Source of the DNA: Haloglomus halophilum
GTDB lineage: Archaea > Halobacteriota > Halobacteria > Halobacteriales > Haloarculaceae
DNA: 64,000 nucleotides
Direction of reading: 5' to 3'
Assembly: GCF_024298885.1 (NCBI RefSeq)
Contig: NZ_CP101166.1
Span: 2,975,149-3,039,148, forward strand
In this document: positions 43,334 through 49,678 of the stretch, piece by piece
Layout: each line of letters begins with the position of its first letter
Numbering within the stretch: the stretch's first letter is position 1
Position numbers and translations under genes: made by a program
The notes under the pieces: model-generated
What the model was told of the DNA's origin: nothing
Seen by the model: the letters and a program-made list of their open reading frames with translations, nothing else
Databases searched by the model: none

Positions 43334-44452
43334 CTATTCTCGAAACCGCTCCCGCTGTCGCTCCAGCAGCCGCTTCGCCCCCTTTCCAGGCCCACCGTCG
43401 ATCGGCCAGCCATTCGCCCGCCATGCCGGTGGCTCCGGCTCGAACTGAGGGCACGACCCCGAGCACTCGCGGGCCGTGACACAGCGGCCCTTCGCGGCGC
43501 AGGCCGGGAGCGGTGCCTCGGCGTCGGCCAGCCGGAAGTGCCGGCAGTCAGTCCGGACCTGGTCCATGTAGCCGCGCCAGCCCCGCTCGTAGGCGCGCTC
43601 GGCGATCTCCCGGCGCTTGCCGGCCTTCCACTCGGCGTCGGCGTACTCGAACCGGGCGGCCGACTGGTCGTGCGCGCCGCCGTCGGGCCGTTCGAGGATG
43701 CGAGTCCCGGGGGTGTCGACGGCCAGCGACCGGGGGTGCCAGACCGGTTCGACGTCGAGTCCCGCGGGGCCCTCCCCCTCGCGAACGACGAGGATTCCGG
43801 CCTCGGCTGGGAGGCGCTCCAGCAACGCGGGTTCGACGCCATCGCGTCCGATGGTGCCATCGCCGTCGTCATCGCCGCTTCCGTCGCCCGTGGCGGCGCG
43901 CGTCGCCACCCACACCTCGTCGGCGAGCCCCAGGGCCACGTCGCGCTCGAGCTGGTCGCCCAGCACCCGCGCGGCGCTCGCGTCGAGGTCCGGCTTGTTC
44001 TCGATGGCGACGACCCGTTCGACCCACTCCGGGTAGCGCCACCGCCGCCGGAGTTCGATACGGTTGCCGCGCTTGCGTCTCTCCACGAGGTCCCGGTCTG
44101 CGGCGGTGTGAACCGCCTCGCGGACGTACTGCCAGGGGTAGTCCGGTTCGGGGAGCGCGTCCCGGTACCACGCCCAGTCGGCCGGCGCATTGCGGACGAC
44201 GTGCAGCAGGTCCGAGTCGAGCGCCCGGGCGCCGAACACCGCGCGCGCGGCGAGCTGCTCCCGGTCGCATTCCAGCACGAGCGTGTCCCACCGGCGGTTC
44301 TGGACCCCGAGCTGGCGGGCGACCACGGCGACGCGGTCCTCCGGCAGGTCACCGCCAGGGGACCAGCGCGCCTCGGCCCACCGACAGACCCGGAGCTCGA
44401 AGGGGAACTCGCGGTCCGGGAGCGGCCAGCCGCCGACTGCGGCGTCGGTCAC
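43334..44452 (-). CDS. DUF5787-like predicted PD-(D/E)XK nuclease with a Cys cluster
   Basis: A 372-aa protein. Residues around 145-190 read VERVVAIENKPDLDASAARV followed by LGDQLERDVALGLADEVWVA, resembling a restriction-endonuclease-like core (ExK, then a Gln two helical turns later). The C-terminus carries clustered cysteines (TDCRHF, LPACAAKGRC, ARECSGSC) and the N-terminus has a further CRWAEARW, a layout seen in Fe-S nucleases such as Cas4 and AddB. The DUF5787 name is from memory. A nuclease role is inferred from motifs, not demonstrated. Confidence 0.65.
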   Translation of the reverse strand: MTDAAVGGWPLPDREFPFELRVCRWAEARWSPGGDLPEDRVAVVARQLGVQNRRWDTLVLECDREQLAARAVFGARALDSDLLHVVRNAPADWAWYRDALPEPDYPWQYVREAVHTAADRDLVERRKRGNRIELRRRWRYPEWVERVVAIENKPDLDASAARVLGDQLERDVALGLADEVWVATRAATGDGSGDDDGDGTIGRDGVEPALLERLPAEAGILVVREGEGPAGLDVEPVWHPRSLAVDTPGTRILERPDGGAHDQSAARFEYADAEWKAGKRREIAERAYERGWRGYMDQVRTDCRHFRLADAEAPLPACAAKGRCVTARECSGSCPQFEPEPPAWRANGWPIDGGPGKGAKRLLERQRERFRE

Positions 44453-44537
44453 GGCTGGCCCGAGGCGGGCGGGTGGCTAAACGGTTCCGTCGGCGGCCTC
44501 CGGACCGTGGTCGGTGGGCGTGCCGGGCCGGGCGGCG

Positions 44538-45095
44538 CTACGATTCCCCGTCGCGCTCGCCCCCGTCGGCCTCGGCTGCCCCCTCGGTCTCGACCTCCGC
44601 GTCTGCCTCAGCCTCGTCGTCCTCATCCGCCTCATCCGCCTCATCCGCCTCGTCTGCCCCGTCCGCCTCGTCCTCCTCCAGCACCTCGTCGAGGAAGTCG
44701 TGGGCCTCCCGGAGGATGTCACGGGGGCCGTCCTGCGTGATGGTGTTGATCGCCTGCTCGTAGTCGCGCCACTGCAGGTCGCGGTGCTCCTTCGACAGTT
44801 CGGCGGACGCTTCGAACGACTTCGCGATGAACAGGTGGACCGTCTTGTGGATGGTCTTGCCGTTCGCCTCGAACACGTAGTCGTAGTCCTCGCGGAAGCC
44901 ATCGATGAGCCGGAAATCCTCGATTCCGGCCTCCTCCGTCACCTCGCGGATCGCCGTCTGCTGTAGCTCCTCCTCGCCCTCGATACCGCCCTTGGGGAAC
45001 TCCCAGTCCCCCGGACGCGACTTGAGCAGGAGGTACTCACGACGGCCACGGGTGTCACGAAAGAGGATGGCTCCCGCGCTCGTGGCCTCTATCAT
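44538..45095 (-). CDS. Nudix hydrolase (diadenosine tetraphosphatase-like)
   Basis: A 185-aa Nudix protein starting MIEATSAGAILFRDTRGRRE. The Nudix box GGIEGEEELQQTAIREVTEE (about 34-53) continues AGI and is complete; the preceding WEFPKG is characteristic of Ap4A hydrolases. The C-terminal 45 residues are a Glu/Asp/Ala tail with in-frame DEA repeats encoded by 9-bp tandem repeats. A TTTAA box lies 25-30 nt upstream of the ATG at 45095, arguing against an upstream ATG 7 codons away. Confidence 0.9.
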   Translation of the reverse strand: MIEATSAGAILFRDTRGRREYLLLKSRPGDWEFPKGGIEGEEELQQTAIREVTEEAGIEDFRLIDGFREDYDYVFEANGKTIHKTVHLFIAKSFEASAELSKEHRDLQWRDYEQAINTITQDGPRDILREAHDFLDEVLEEDEADGADEADEADEADEDDEAEADAEVETEGAAEADGGERDGES

Positions 45096-45255
45096 TGGAG
45101 ACGAGTATACGACCATGCGTTAAATCGGTGTCGGACGCTAGACCTGTCCGATTCCGGATGGTGTCCATCGCCGGCCGGGTGGGTCGGGGTCCGTTCCCGC
45201 CCTGCTTCCGCGGGACCGGTGCGTTTAGTACCGGGAGTCGACAAGGGCGCCCATC

Positions 45256-45582
45256 ATGGAGTTCTGCGACGAGTGCGGTTCGATGATGCACACGGAGGAC
45301 AGCGAGTGGGTCTGCAAGTCCTGCGGCGCCACGAAGCCCCGCGACAGTGCCCGGGACGCGGCGATGACCACGACCGAGGGACAGGACACCGACAGCGGCC
45401 CCGTCGACATGTCGGAGGTCGACGACGAGGAGATCGGCCCGACGACGAAGGTCATCTGTCCGGAGTGTGGCCACGACCGCGCCCGCTACGAGATGAAGCA
45501 GATCCGCGCTGCCGACGAGTCCGAGACGCGCTTCTTCACCTGCACCGACTGCGGGAAGAAGTGGCGCGAGGACGACCACTGA
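45256..45582 (+). CDS. tfs: Transcription factor S (TFS)
   Basis: A 108-aa archaeal transcript-cleavage factor with two zinc ribbons: an N-terminal one (EFCDECGSMM ... WVCKSCGA, about 2-25) and a C-terminal one (VICPECGHDRARYEMKQIRA ... FFTCTDCGKKW, about 67-103) with the catalytic acidic pair AADESETRFF. It induces RNA cleavage in backtracked RNA polymerase. GTTTAG about 30 nt upstream is the TATA box. It lies just upstream of the cysE leader, on the same strand. Confidence 0.95.
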   Translation: MEFCDECGSMMHTEDSEWVCKSCGATKPRDSARDAAMTTTEGQDTDSGPVDMSEVDDEEIGPTTKVICPECGHDRARYEMKQIRAADESETRFFTCTDCGKKWREDDH

Positions 45583-45648
45583 CCCCCGGAACGCCCGACG
45601 CCGACCACCGGAGTCGCCCGCCCGAAGGCTGCGTTCCGGGGCGACACG

Positions 45649-45653
45649 TTTTA
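45649..45653 (+). promoter_or_regulatory. TATA box of the leader-cysE unit
   Basis: The sequence ACGTTTTAGCC has its TTTTA core at 45649-45653, 29-33 nt upstream of the ATG at 45682. This is the leaderless-mRNA spacing used by other genes here, so the small ORF would be the first codon of the transcript. Confidence 0.6.
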
Positions 45654-45681
45654 GCCGCTGGGCAGCCACGGTCGGGTAGCC

Positions 45682-45762
45682 ATGGGCAGCACGCGTCACC
45701 CGCGTCGACCCCGCAGCGTCCGCCAGCCCGCGGTCCGTGCGGCGCCGTGTTGCTGTTGTTGA
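45682..45762 (+). CDS. Candidate cysteine leader peptide upstream of cysE
   Basis: A 26-codon ORF: MGSTRHPRRPRSVRQPAVRA followed by APCCCC and TGA. Four consecutive Cys codons (TGT TGC TGT TGT) directly precede the stop. The ORF sits about 30 nt after a TATA box and 75 nt before cysE, the gene for the committed step of cysteine synthesis. The rest of the peptide is basic, atypical for this acidic proteome, as expected for a regulatory rather than structural peptide. In Actinobacteria polycysteine leader ORFs control cys genes by attenuation-like mechanisms; applying this to archaea is my inference. Confidence 0.55.
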   Translation: MGSTRHPRRPRSVRQPAVRAAPCCCC

Positions 45763-45836
45763 CTCTTCTGTCCGTCTTCCCCCGGTTCCGCTGTCACCGT
45801 ATCATCCGCTGATCACGACACCCCTACACCCACCAC

Positions 45837-46442
45837 ATGCTCGACCGCATCCGCGAGGATATCCGCACCGCCCGCGAGACCGACCCTGCCGCCACCAGCA
45901 CCGCCGAGGTCCTGCTCTACCCCGGCCTGCACGCCGTCTGGTGCCATCGGCTGGCTCACGCGCTCTCCGACCGGGGGCACTCCTTCGCCGCCCGGCTGGT
46001 CTCACAGCTGGTCCGGCTGTTCACCGGCGTCGAGATCCACCCCGCGGCCGACATCGGTCGCCGGTTCTTCATCGACCACGGCATGGGCGTCGTCGTCGGC
46101 GAGACGGCCGAGGTCGGTGACGACGTGGCCTGCTACCACGGCGTGACGCTCGGCGGCGACTCGCCACGGCGGGAGAAGCGCCATCCGACCGTCGAGGACG
46201 GTGTCACGCTGGGCGCAAACGCGACGCTCATCGGCGATATCACCATCGGCGAGGGTGCCACCGTGGGTGCCGGCGCGGTCGTCTCGAAGGACGTGCCTGC
46301 CGGCGCAACCGTCGCGGGGAATCCCGCCCGACGGATCGACGCCGGGGACACGGCTGATGCCGATGAGACCGCCGACGAGGTCACCGAGGGCGACGAACTG
46401 GCCGTCTGTGGCCCCGACTGTCCCGCGGAGCCGGCCGACTGA
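45837..46442 (+). CDS. cysE: Serine O-acetyltransferase
   Basis: A 201-aa CysE transferring acetyl from acetyl-CoA to serine, the first step of cysteine synthesis. The hexapeptide-repeat left-handed helix is clear: [40 protein letters not shown] and [20 protein letters not shown]. The catalytic His residues are in IDHGMG and CYHGVT. The 30-residue C-terminal tail is acidic with two Cys (AVCGPDCP), a haloarchaeal extension. The candidate leader peptide precedes it by 75 nt; a weak GTATCATCC about 33 nt upstream could be an independent promoter. Confidence 0.93.
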   Translation: MLDRIREDIRTARETDPAATSTAEVLLYPGLHAVWCHRLAHALSDRGHSFAARLVSQLVRLFTGVEIHPAADIGRRFFIDHGMGVVVGETAEVGDDVACYHGVTLGGDSPRREKRHPTVEDGVTLGANATLIGDITIGEGATVGAGAVVSKDVPAGATVAGNPARRIDAGDTADADETADEVTEGDELAVCGPDCPAEPAD

Positions 46443-46463
46443 GCGGGCGGGGGCGGCCCGCCG

Positions 46464-46862
46464 TCAGCAGCAGAACATGAACGGGAACATCAGCGCGACG
46501 CGGTCCCCGTCCTCGAGTTCGGTATCGAACCCGTCCAGATGCTCGTTGAACGTTCCGTTGACGACGACACGGACGTAGGGGCGGGTCTGCTCGCCCTCGG
46601 GGTTCTTCGCCCAGTCGCCCGGGAGATCATCGATATCGACCCAGCCCTCCGTACTGGCCTCGGCCTCGGTCTCCGCGACGAGCATCTCCTTCAGCTCGGG
46701 ATGCTCGGCGAACAGCGCGTCGAGGAACTCGCGGAGCGTATCTCCCTCGAAGGTGTAGTCGAAGCGGTGCTCGCCGAGTTCACGCCGGACGTGACCGGTC
46801 GCCTTCACGTCGACCGTGGTCGTCACCGCCTGCTCGCCCGCCGCGTCGGTGGTCGTGCTCAT
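46464..46862 (-). CDS. MoaD/ThiS-like ubiquitin-fold protein ending in Cys-Cys
   Basis: A 132-aa beta-grasp protein. Family landmarks are FEGDTLREFLDALFAEHPEL, RPYVRVVVNGTFNEHLDGFD and the terminal LEDGDRVALMFPFMFCC. Canonical MoaD/ThiS/SAMP proteins end in Gly-Gly, which is adenylated and thiocarboxylated; here the same position is Cys-Cys. The insert at about 70-95 is larger than in MoaD. A similar protein is encoded just upstream. Convergent with cysE (21 nt). Function as a sulfur carrier or modifier is inferred; the missing GG would prevent classic E1-type activation. Confidence 0.8.
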   Translation of the reverse strand: MSTTTDAAGEQAVTTTVDVKATGHVRRELGEHRFDYTFEGDTLREFLDALFAEHPELKEMLVAETEAEASTEGWVDIDDLPGDWAKNPEGEQTRPYVRVVVNGTFNEHLDGFDTELEDGDRVALMFPFMFCC

Positions 46863-46898
46863 GACGGAGCGTTCCGGCGACATCCGCCTGTCTATTCT

Positions 46899-46914
46899 CC
46901 CGAATATGTTCGGG
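46899..46914. promoter_or_regulatory. Palindrome upstream of the CC-ending ubiquitin-like gene
   Basis: CCCGAA-TATG-TTCGGG is a 6-bp perfect inverted repeat 37-52 nt upstream of the ATG at 46862. It sits beside a GAATAGA TATA-like string on the minus strand. Position suggests an operator or activator site. Confidence 0.5.
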
Positions 46915-47001
46915 GAGGGGGGCGGCACTGGCGGCGATTCGAGGGGCGAGGGGCCGAGAACGAGCCCGAGAAACAGCAGAAGCGGCCCCCAGTGGCGTGT
47001 C

Positions 47002-47406
47002 TCAGCAGGTGAGCGGTTCGACCAGCTCGATACGGTCGCCGTCGGACAGCTCGGCCTCGGCGCCGCCGCGGTACTCGTTGAACGTCCCGTTGACCATCAC
47101 GCGGACGAACGGGCGCTTCCCCGCTTCGAGGTCGTCCCGGATGTCGGTCCAGCCGGCGTCGTCCTCACGACGCGTCTCCCCGATGAGGAGGTCGGCCAGC
47201 TCCGGCCGCTCGCCGAGGAGCGCCCCGACGAACTCGCGGAGCGTGTCCCCCTCGAAGGTGAACTCGAAGCGGTTCTCATCGAACTGTCGCCGGAACCGGC
47301 CACACGCGCGCACATCGACGGTCGTCGTCTGTGCCGCGGCTGTCCCTTCGGCCGGCGCCTCCGCACCGGGTGGTGTGTCGGTGAGGCCTGTGGCGTTGGG
47401 GGTCAT
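47002..47406 (-). CDS. MoaD/ThiS-like ubiquitin-fold protein ending in Thr-Cys
   Basis: A 134-aa paralogue of the preceding beta-grasp protein: FEGDTLREFVGALLGERPEL, RPFVRVMVNGTFNEYRGGAE and the end LSDGDRIELVEPLTC. It ends in a single Cys instead of Gly-Gly. The N-terminal 25 residues are Ala/Pro-rich. It is transcribed from the same strand as the CC-ending paralogue, 139 nt apart. Duplication of a Cys-terminal ubiquitin-like gene next to cysE suggests sulfur metabolism, which is inference from context. Confidence 0.78.
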   Translation of the reverse strand: MTPNATGLTDTPPGAEAPAEGTAAAQTTTVDVRACGRFRRQFDENRFEFTFEGDTLREFVGALLGERPELADLLIGETRREDDAGWTDIRDDLEAGKRPFVRVMVNGTFNEYRGGAEAELSDGDRIELVEPLTC

Positions 47407-47653
47407 ACACTATCGTTGTGGGGCCCGCATCATGAAGCTGCTCCCGGTTCTCGACGGACGGGAATAAGTGGCCTCAGCGTCGCTCGCGGCCTGATAGCGT
47501 CCCACACGGCGCCGCCGGTCCGGGCGGGAAGCGGACTCGCCTGGGGATCGCCGGTGTCGGTTTCGCAGACGCGCGTGCCCGCCGCCAGGCGAGTCGAGGG
47601 GCCCCGCCCGCTGCCTTCGCATGGGTTTTCAACCGGGGCTTCGAGTAGTCGTT

Positions 47654-48028
47654 ATGGCGCGGAACCCGCGCTCGGAGCCGGACCCACCTCTCGGTGATGT
47701 CCTCACGGCGCTCGATGACGCGGACTGTCGGGCGATCATCCGAGCGCTCGACGAACCGCTCTCCGCGGGAGAGGTGTCCGAGCGGTGCGACATCCCCTCA
47801 TCGACGGCCTACCGGAAGCTCGACCTCCTGACGGAGGCCGACCTGCTCCGTGAGGCGACCGAGGTGCGGCCGGACGGCCACCACACGACGCTGTACGAGG
47901 TCGATTTCGAGCGTGTGGTCATCGCACTCGACGAGGACCGCTCGCTCGAGGTCGGTATCGACCGGCCGACACGGTCGGCGGACGAACAGCTGGCGGCGAT
48001 GTGGAAGGAGGTACGGAGGGAAACCTGA
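47654..48028 (+). CDS. Winged-helix transcriptional regulator (ArsR-like)
   Basis: A 124-aa protein with a single helix-turn-helix domain: TALDDADCRAIIRALDEPLS, AGEVSERCDIPSSTAYRKLD and the wing around VRPDGHHTTLYEVDFERV. It belongs to the short haloarchaeal winged-helix family that often precedes DUF7521 membrane proteins. The downstream membrane genes begin 2 nt after its stop, so all three are probably one operon. Signal unknown. Confidence 0.82.
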   Translation: MARNPRSEPDPPLGDVLTALDDADCRAIIRALDEPLSAGEVSERCDIPSSTAYRKLDLLTEADLLREATEVRPDGHHTTLYEVDFERVVIALDEDRSLEVGIDRPTRSADEQLAAMWKEVRRET

Positions 48029-48030
48029 CC

Positions 48031-48303
48031 ATGGTACATCCGATAGGAATCACAGTAGCGAAGACGGTGACCCTGCTCCTGGGCGGGCTCATCACCTACA
48101 TGACGGCGAAGGCGTATCGACGGACTGGAGCCCCGTCGCTCCGAGCGCTCGCGATCGGCTTCGGCATCATCACCATGGGCGGCGTCATCGCTGGGGTCGG
48201 TGACCTCGCGGGGATCGTCGACCTCCGGACCAGCGTGCTGGTCCAGAGCGTCATCACGGCCATCGGGTTCGGCGTCATCACGTACTCGCTGTACCAGGAG
48301 TGA
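48031..48303 (+). CDS. Small membrane protein (DUF7521-like), first copy
   Basis: A 90-aa protein with three hydrophobic helices: TLLLGGLITYMTAKAYRRTG, ALAIGFGIITMGGVIAGVGD and VQSVITAIGFGVITYSL. The conserved AYRRTG-xxSLRALAxGFG pattern is repeated in the next gene. The ATG at 48031 follows the regulator stop by 2 nt. Membrane sensor or transporter-like partner of the regulator is possible but unproven. Confidence 0.75.
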   Translation: MVHPIGITVAKTVTLLLGGLITYMTAKAYRRTGAPSLRALAIGFGIITMGGVIAGVGDLAGIVDLRTSVLVQSVITAIGFGVITYSLYQE

Positions 48304-48383
48304 TCGCCGCGGCCCCGGCGCCCGTTCCCAGCGGCTGGGAGCCGGCAGCCCGTGCTATTACCTCACGTGGCATCTACTCTGAT

Positions 48384-48713
48384 ATGTTCCCTAGCGAACC
48401 CCTGCTGGTGGCCACCAAACTGGCGACGCTCGCGCTCGGCAGCGTCATCGCGGTGGTCGCCCATCGGGCATACCGTCGCACCGGCAACCAGTCGCTCCGT
48501 GCGCTCGCTCTCGGCTTCGGCCTGCTGGCTACCGGGGCGGTCGCTGCCGGACTCCTCCACATGTCCGGCGCCCTGTCGCTGGCCGAGAGTCAGACCATCC
48601 AGAGTCTCTGCACCGCTGCCGGCCTGGCCGTCATCGTCCACTCGCTCCTCATCGACGACGCCCCCCGGCCGGGCGTGGGACAGGACCAGCGCTCGACCGG
48701 CGGCCACAACTGA
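48384..48713 (+). CDS. Small membrane protein (DUF7521-like), second copy
   Basis: A 109-aa paralogue of the preceding gene: VATKLATLALGSVIAVVAHR, RRTGNQSLRALALGFGLLAT and LCTAAGLAVIVHSLLID. It has the same three-helix plan with a hydrophilic C-terminal tail. The 80-nt spacer allows a separate internal start. Local gene duplication is evident. Confidence 0.75.
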   Translation: MFPSEPLLVATKLATLALGSVIAVVAHRAYRRTGNQSLRALALGFGLLATGAVAAGLLHMSGALSLAESQTIQSLCTAAGLAVIVHSLLIDDAPRPGVGQDQRSTGGHN

Positions 48714-48719
48714 CACGCG

Positions 48720-49373
48720 TCAGCCGTCGGTCGGCACGTTCGGACTCCCGTCCTCATGGTGGTGCCACAGGTAGAGCGCGGCGTACGACCGGAACGGCCG
48801 CCATGGCTCGGCGCGCTCGACCATCTCCGCGCGAGTGAGGTCCCCGTGCAGTGACTCCATCGCGCGCCGGATGCCGAGGTCCTCGACGGGGAACACGTCC
48901 TCACGGCCGAGGGCGAACATCGCGAACATCTTGCCGGTCCAGTCGCCGACGCCGCGGATGTCGGTCAGGTCGTCCACGACGGCCGCGTCGTCCATCGTTG
49001 CGAAGCGGTCGCGGTCGAGGCGACCCTCCCGTGCGGCCTCGGCGGCGCTCTGCACGTAGTCGACCTTCTGCCGGGAGAGTCCCACATCCCGGAGCGCGTC
49101 CTCGTCGGCCGCGAGCAGGCCCTCGGATGTCACCTCGAAGCGGTCGAACAGTCGCTCGCGGATCGCCGCCGCGGAGGCCGAGGAGAGCTGCTGGTTGACC
49201 AGCGAGACGACGAGCCGCTCGAACGGGTCGCCGGTCGGGTCGAGTTCGAGGGGGCCGTACGACTCGACCAGCGGTGCCAGCGTCTCGTCGCCGGCGAGGT
49301 GAGCGTGCGGGTCCTGCGGCTCATCGGAGGTTCCGTGGGAGACCGCGTCGTCATCGTCGGCGTCGGGGGCCAT
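48720..49373 (-). CDS. DNA-3-methyladenine glycosylase (HhH-GPD family)
   Basis: A 217-aa base-excision repair glycosylase of the AlkA/HhH-GPD superfamily. The helix-hairpin-helix LTDIRGVGDWTGKMFAMFAL (about 138-157) is followed by the Gly/Pro-rich loop and catalytic Asp in VFPVEDLGIRRAM. LVVSLVNQQLSSASAAAIRE is the first conserved helix. The N-terminal 25 residues are an acidic haloarchaeal extension. Substrate range (alkylated purines) is inferred. Confidence 0.88.
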   Translation of the reverse strand: MAPDADDDDAVSHGTSDEPQDPHAHLAGDETLAPLVESYGPLELDPTGDPFERLVVSLVNQQLSSASAAAIRERLFDRFEVTSEGLLAADEDALRDVGLSRQKVDYVQSAAEAAREGRLDRDRFATMDDAAVVDDLTDIRGVGDWTGKMFAMFALGREDVFPVEDLGIRRAMESLHGDLTRAEMVERAEPWRPFRSYAALYLWHHHEDGSPNVPTDG

Positions 49374-49416
49374 CGACGCCGACTCGGTGGCCGGGGCGGA
49401 TATGCCTCTCGCTCGT

Positions 49417-49547
49417 GGCGAACAGGCGGCACGACAGCGTCCCGAACCGTGTGCCGCGCCGGCGGAACCGAGCGGGGAGTGGCGTCCTTCCCGCTCGGGT
49501 CGGCGGTCCGGGAGCGACTCGTCAGGGCATGGGGGCGCTGGTCCCGG
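49417..49547. repeat. Dispersed 131-bp intergenic element, copy B
   Basis: Aligns by eye with 38891-39021 along its whole length. A perfect 9-bp inverted repeat, CCGAGCGGG (49468-49476) and CCCGCTCGG (49490-49498), encloses a 13-nt loop with GGCGT; copy A has the same hairpin with one mismatch. It occupies most of the 305-nt gap between AlkA and the RimK fusion gene; the remaining AT-richer part (about 49590-49660) shows nothing I can name. Confidence 0.7.
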
Positions 49548-49678
49548 AATCTGCCTTCAGATCTCGGACGGTGTGGGGCCGCGCCGGCGTGGCTGGTGGA
49601 GAATAATTCTGATAATCGTCGAACAATCGAGTTCAGGGCCAAATTTCTGCCGTAGGTCGGAATCTGGAACGCTGACTT

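Noticed and set aside
44580..44690. 9-bp tandem repeats near the end of the Nudix gene
   Set aside because: They encode an in-frame acidic DEA repeat tail, common in haloarchaeal proteins, and need no mobile-element explanation.
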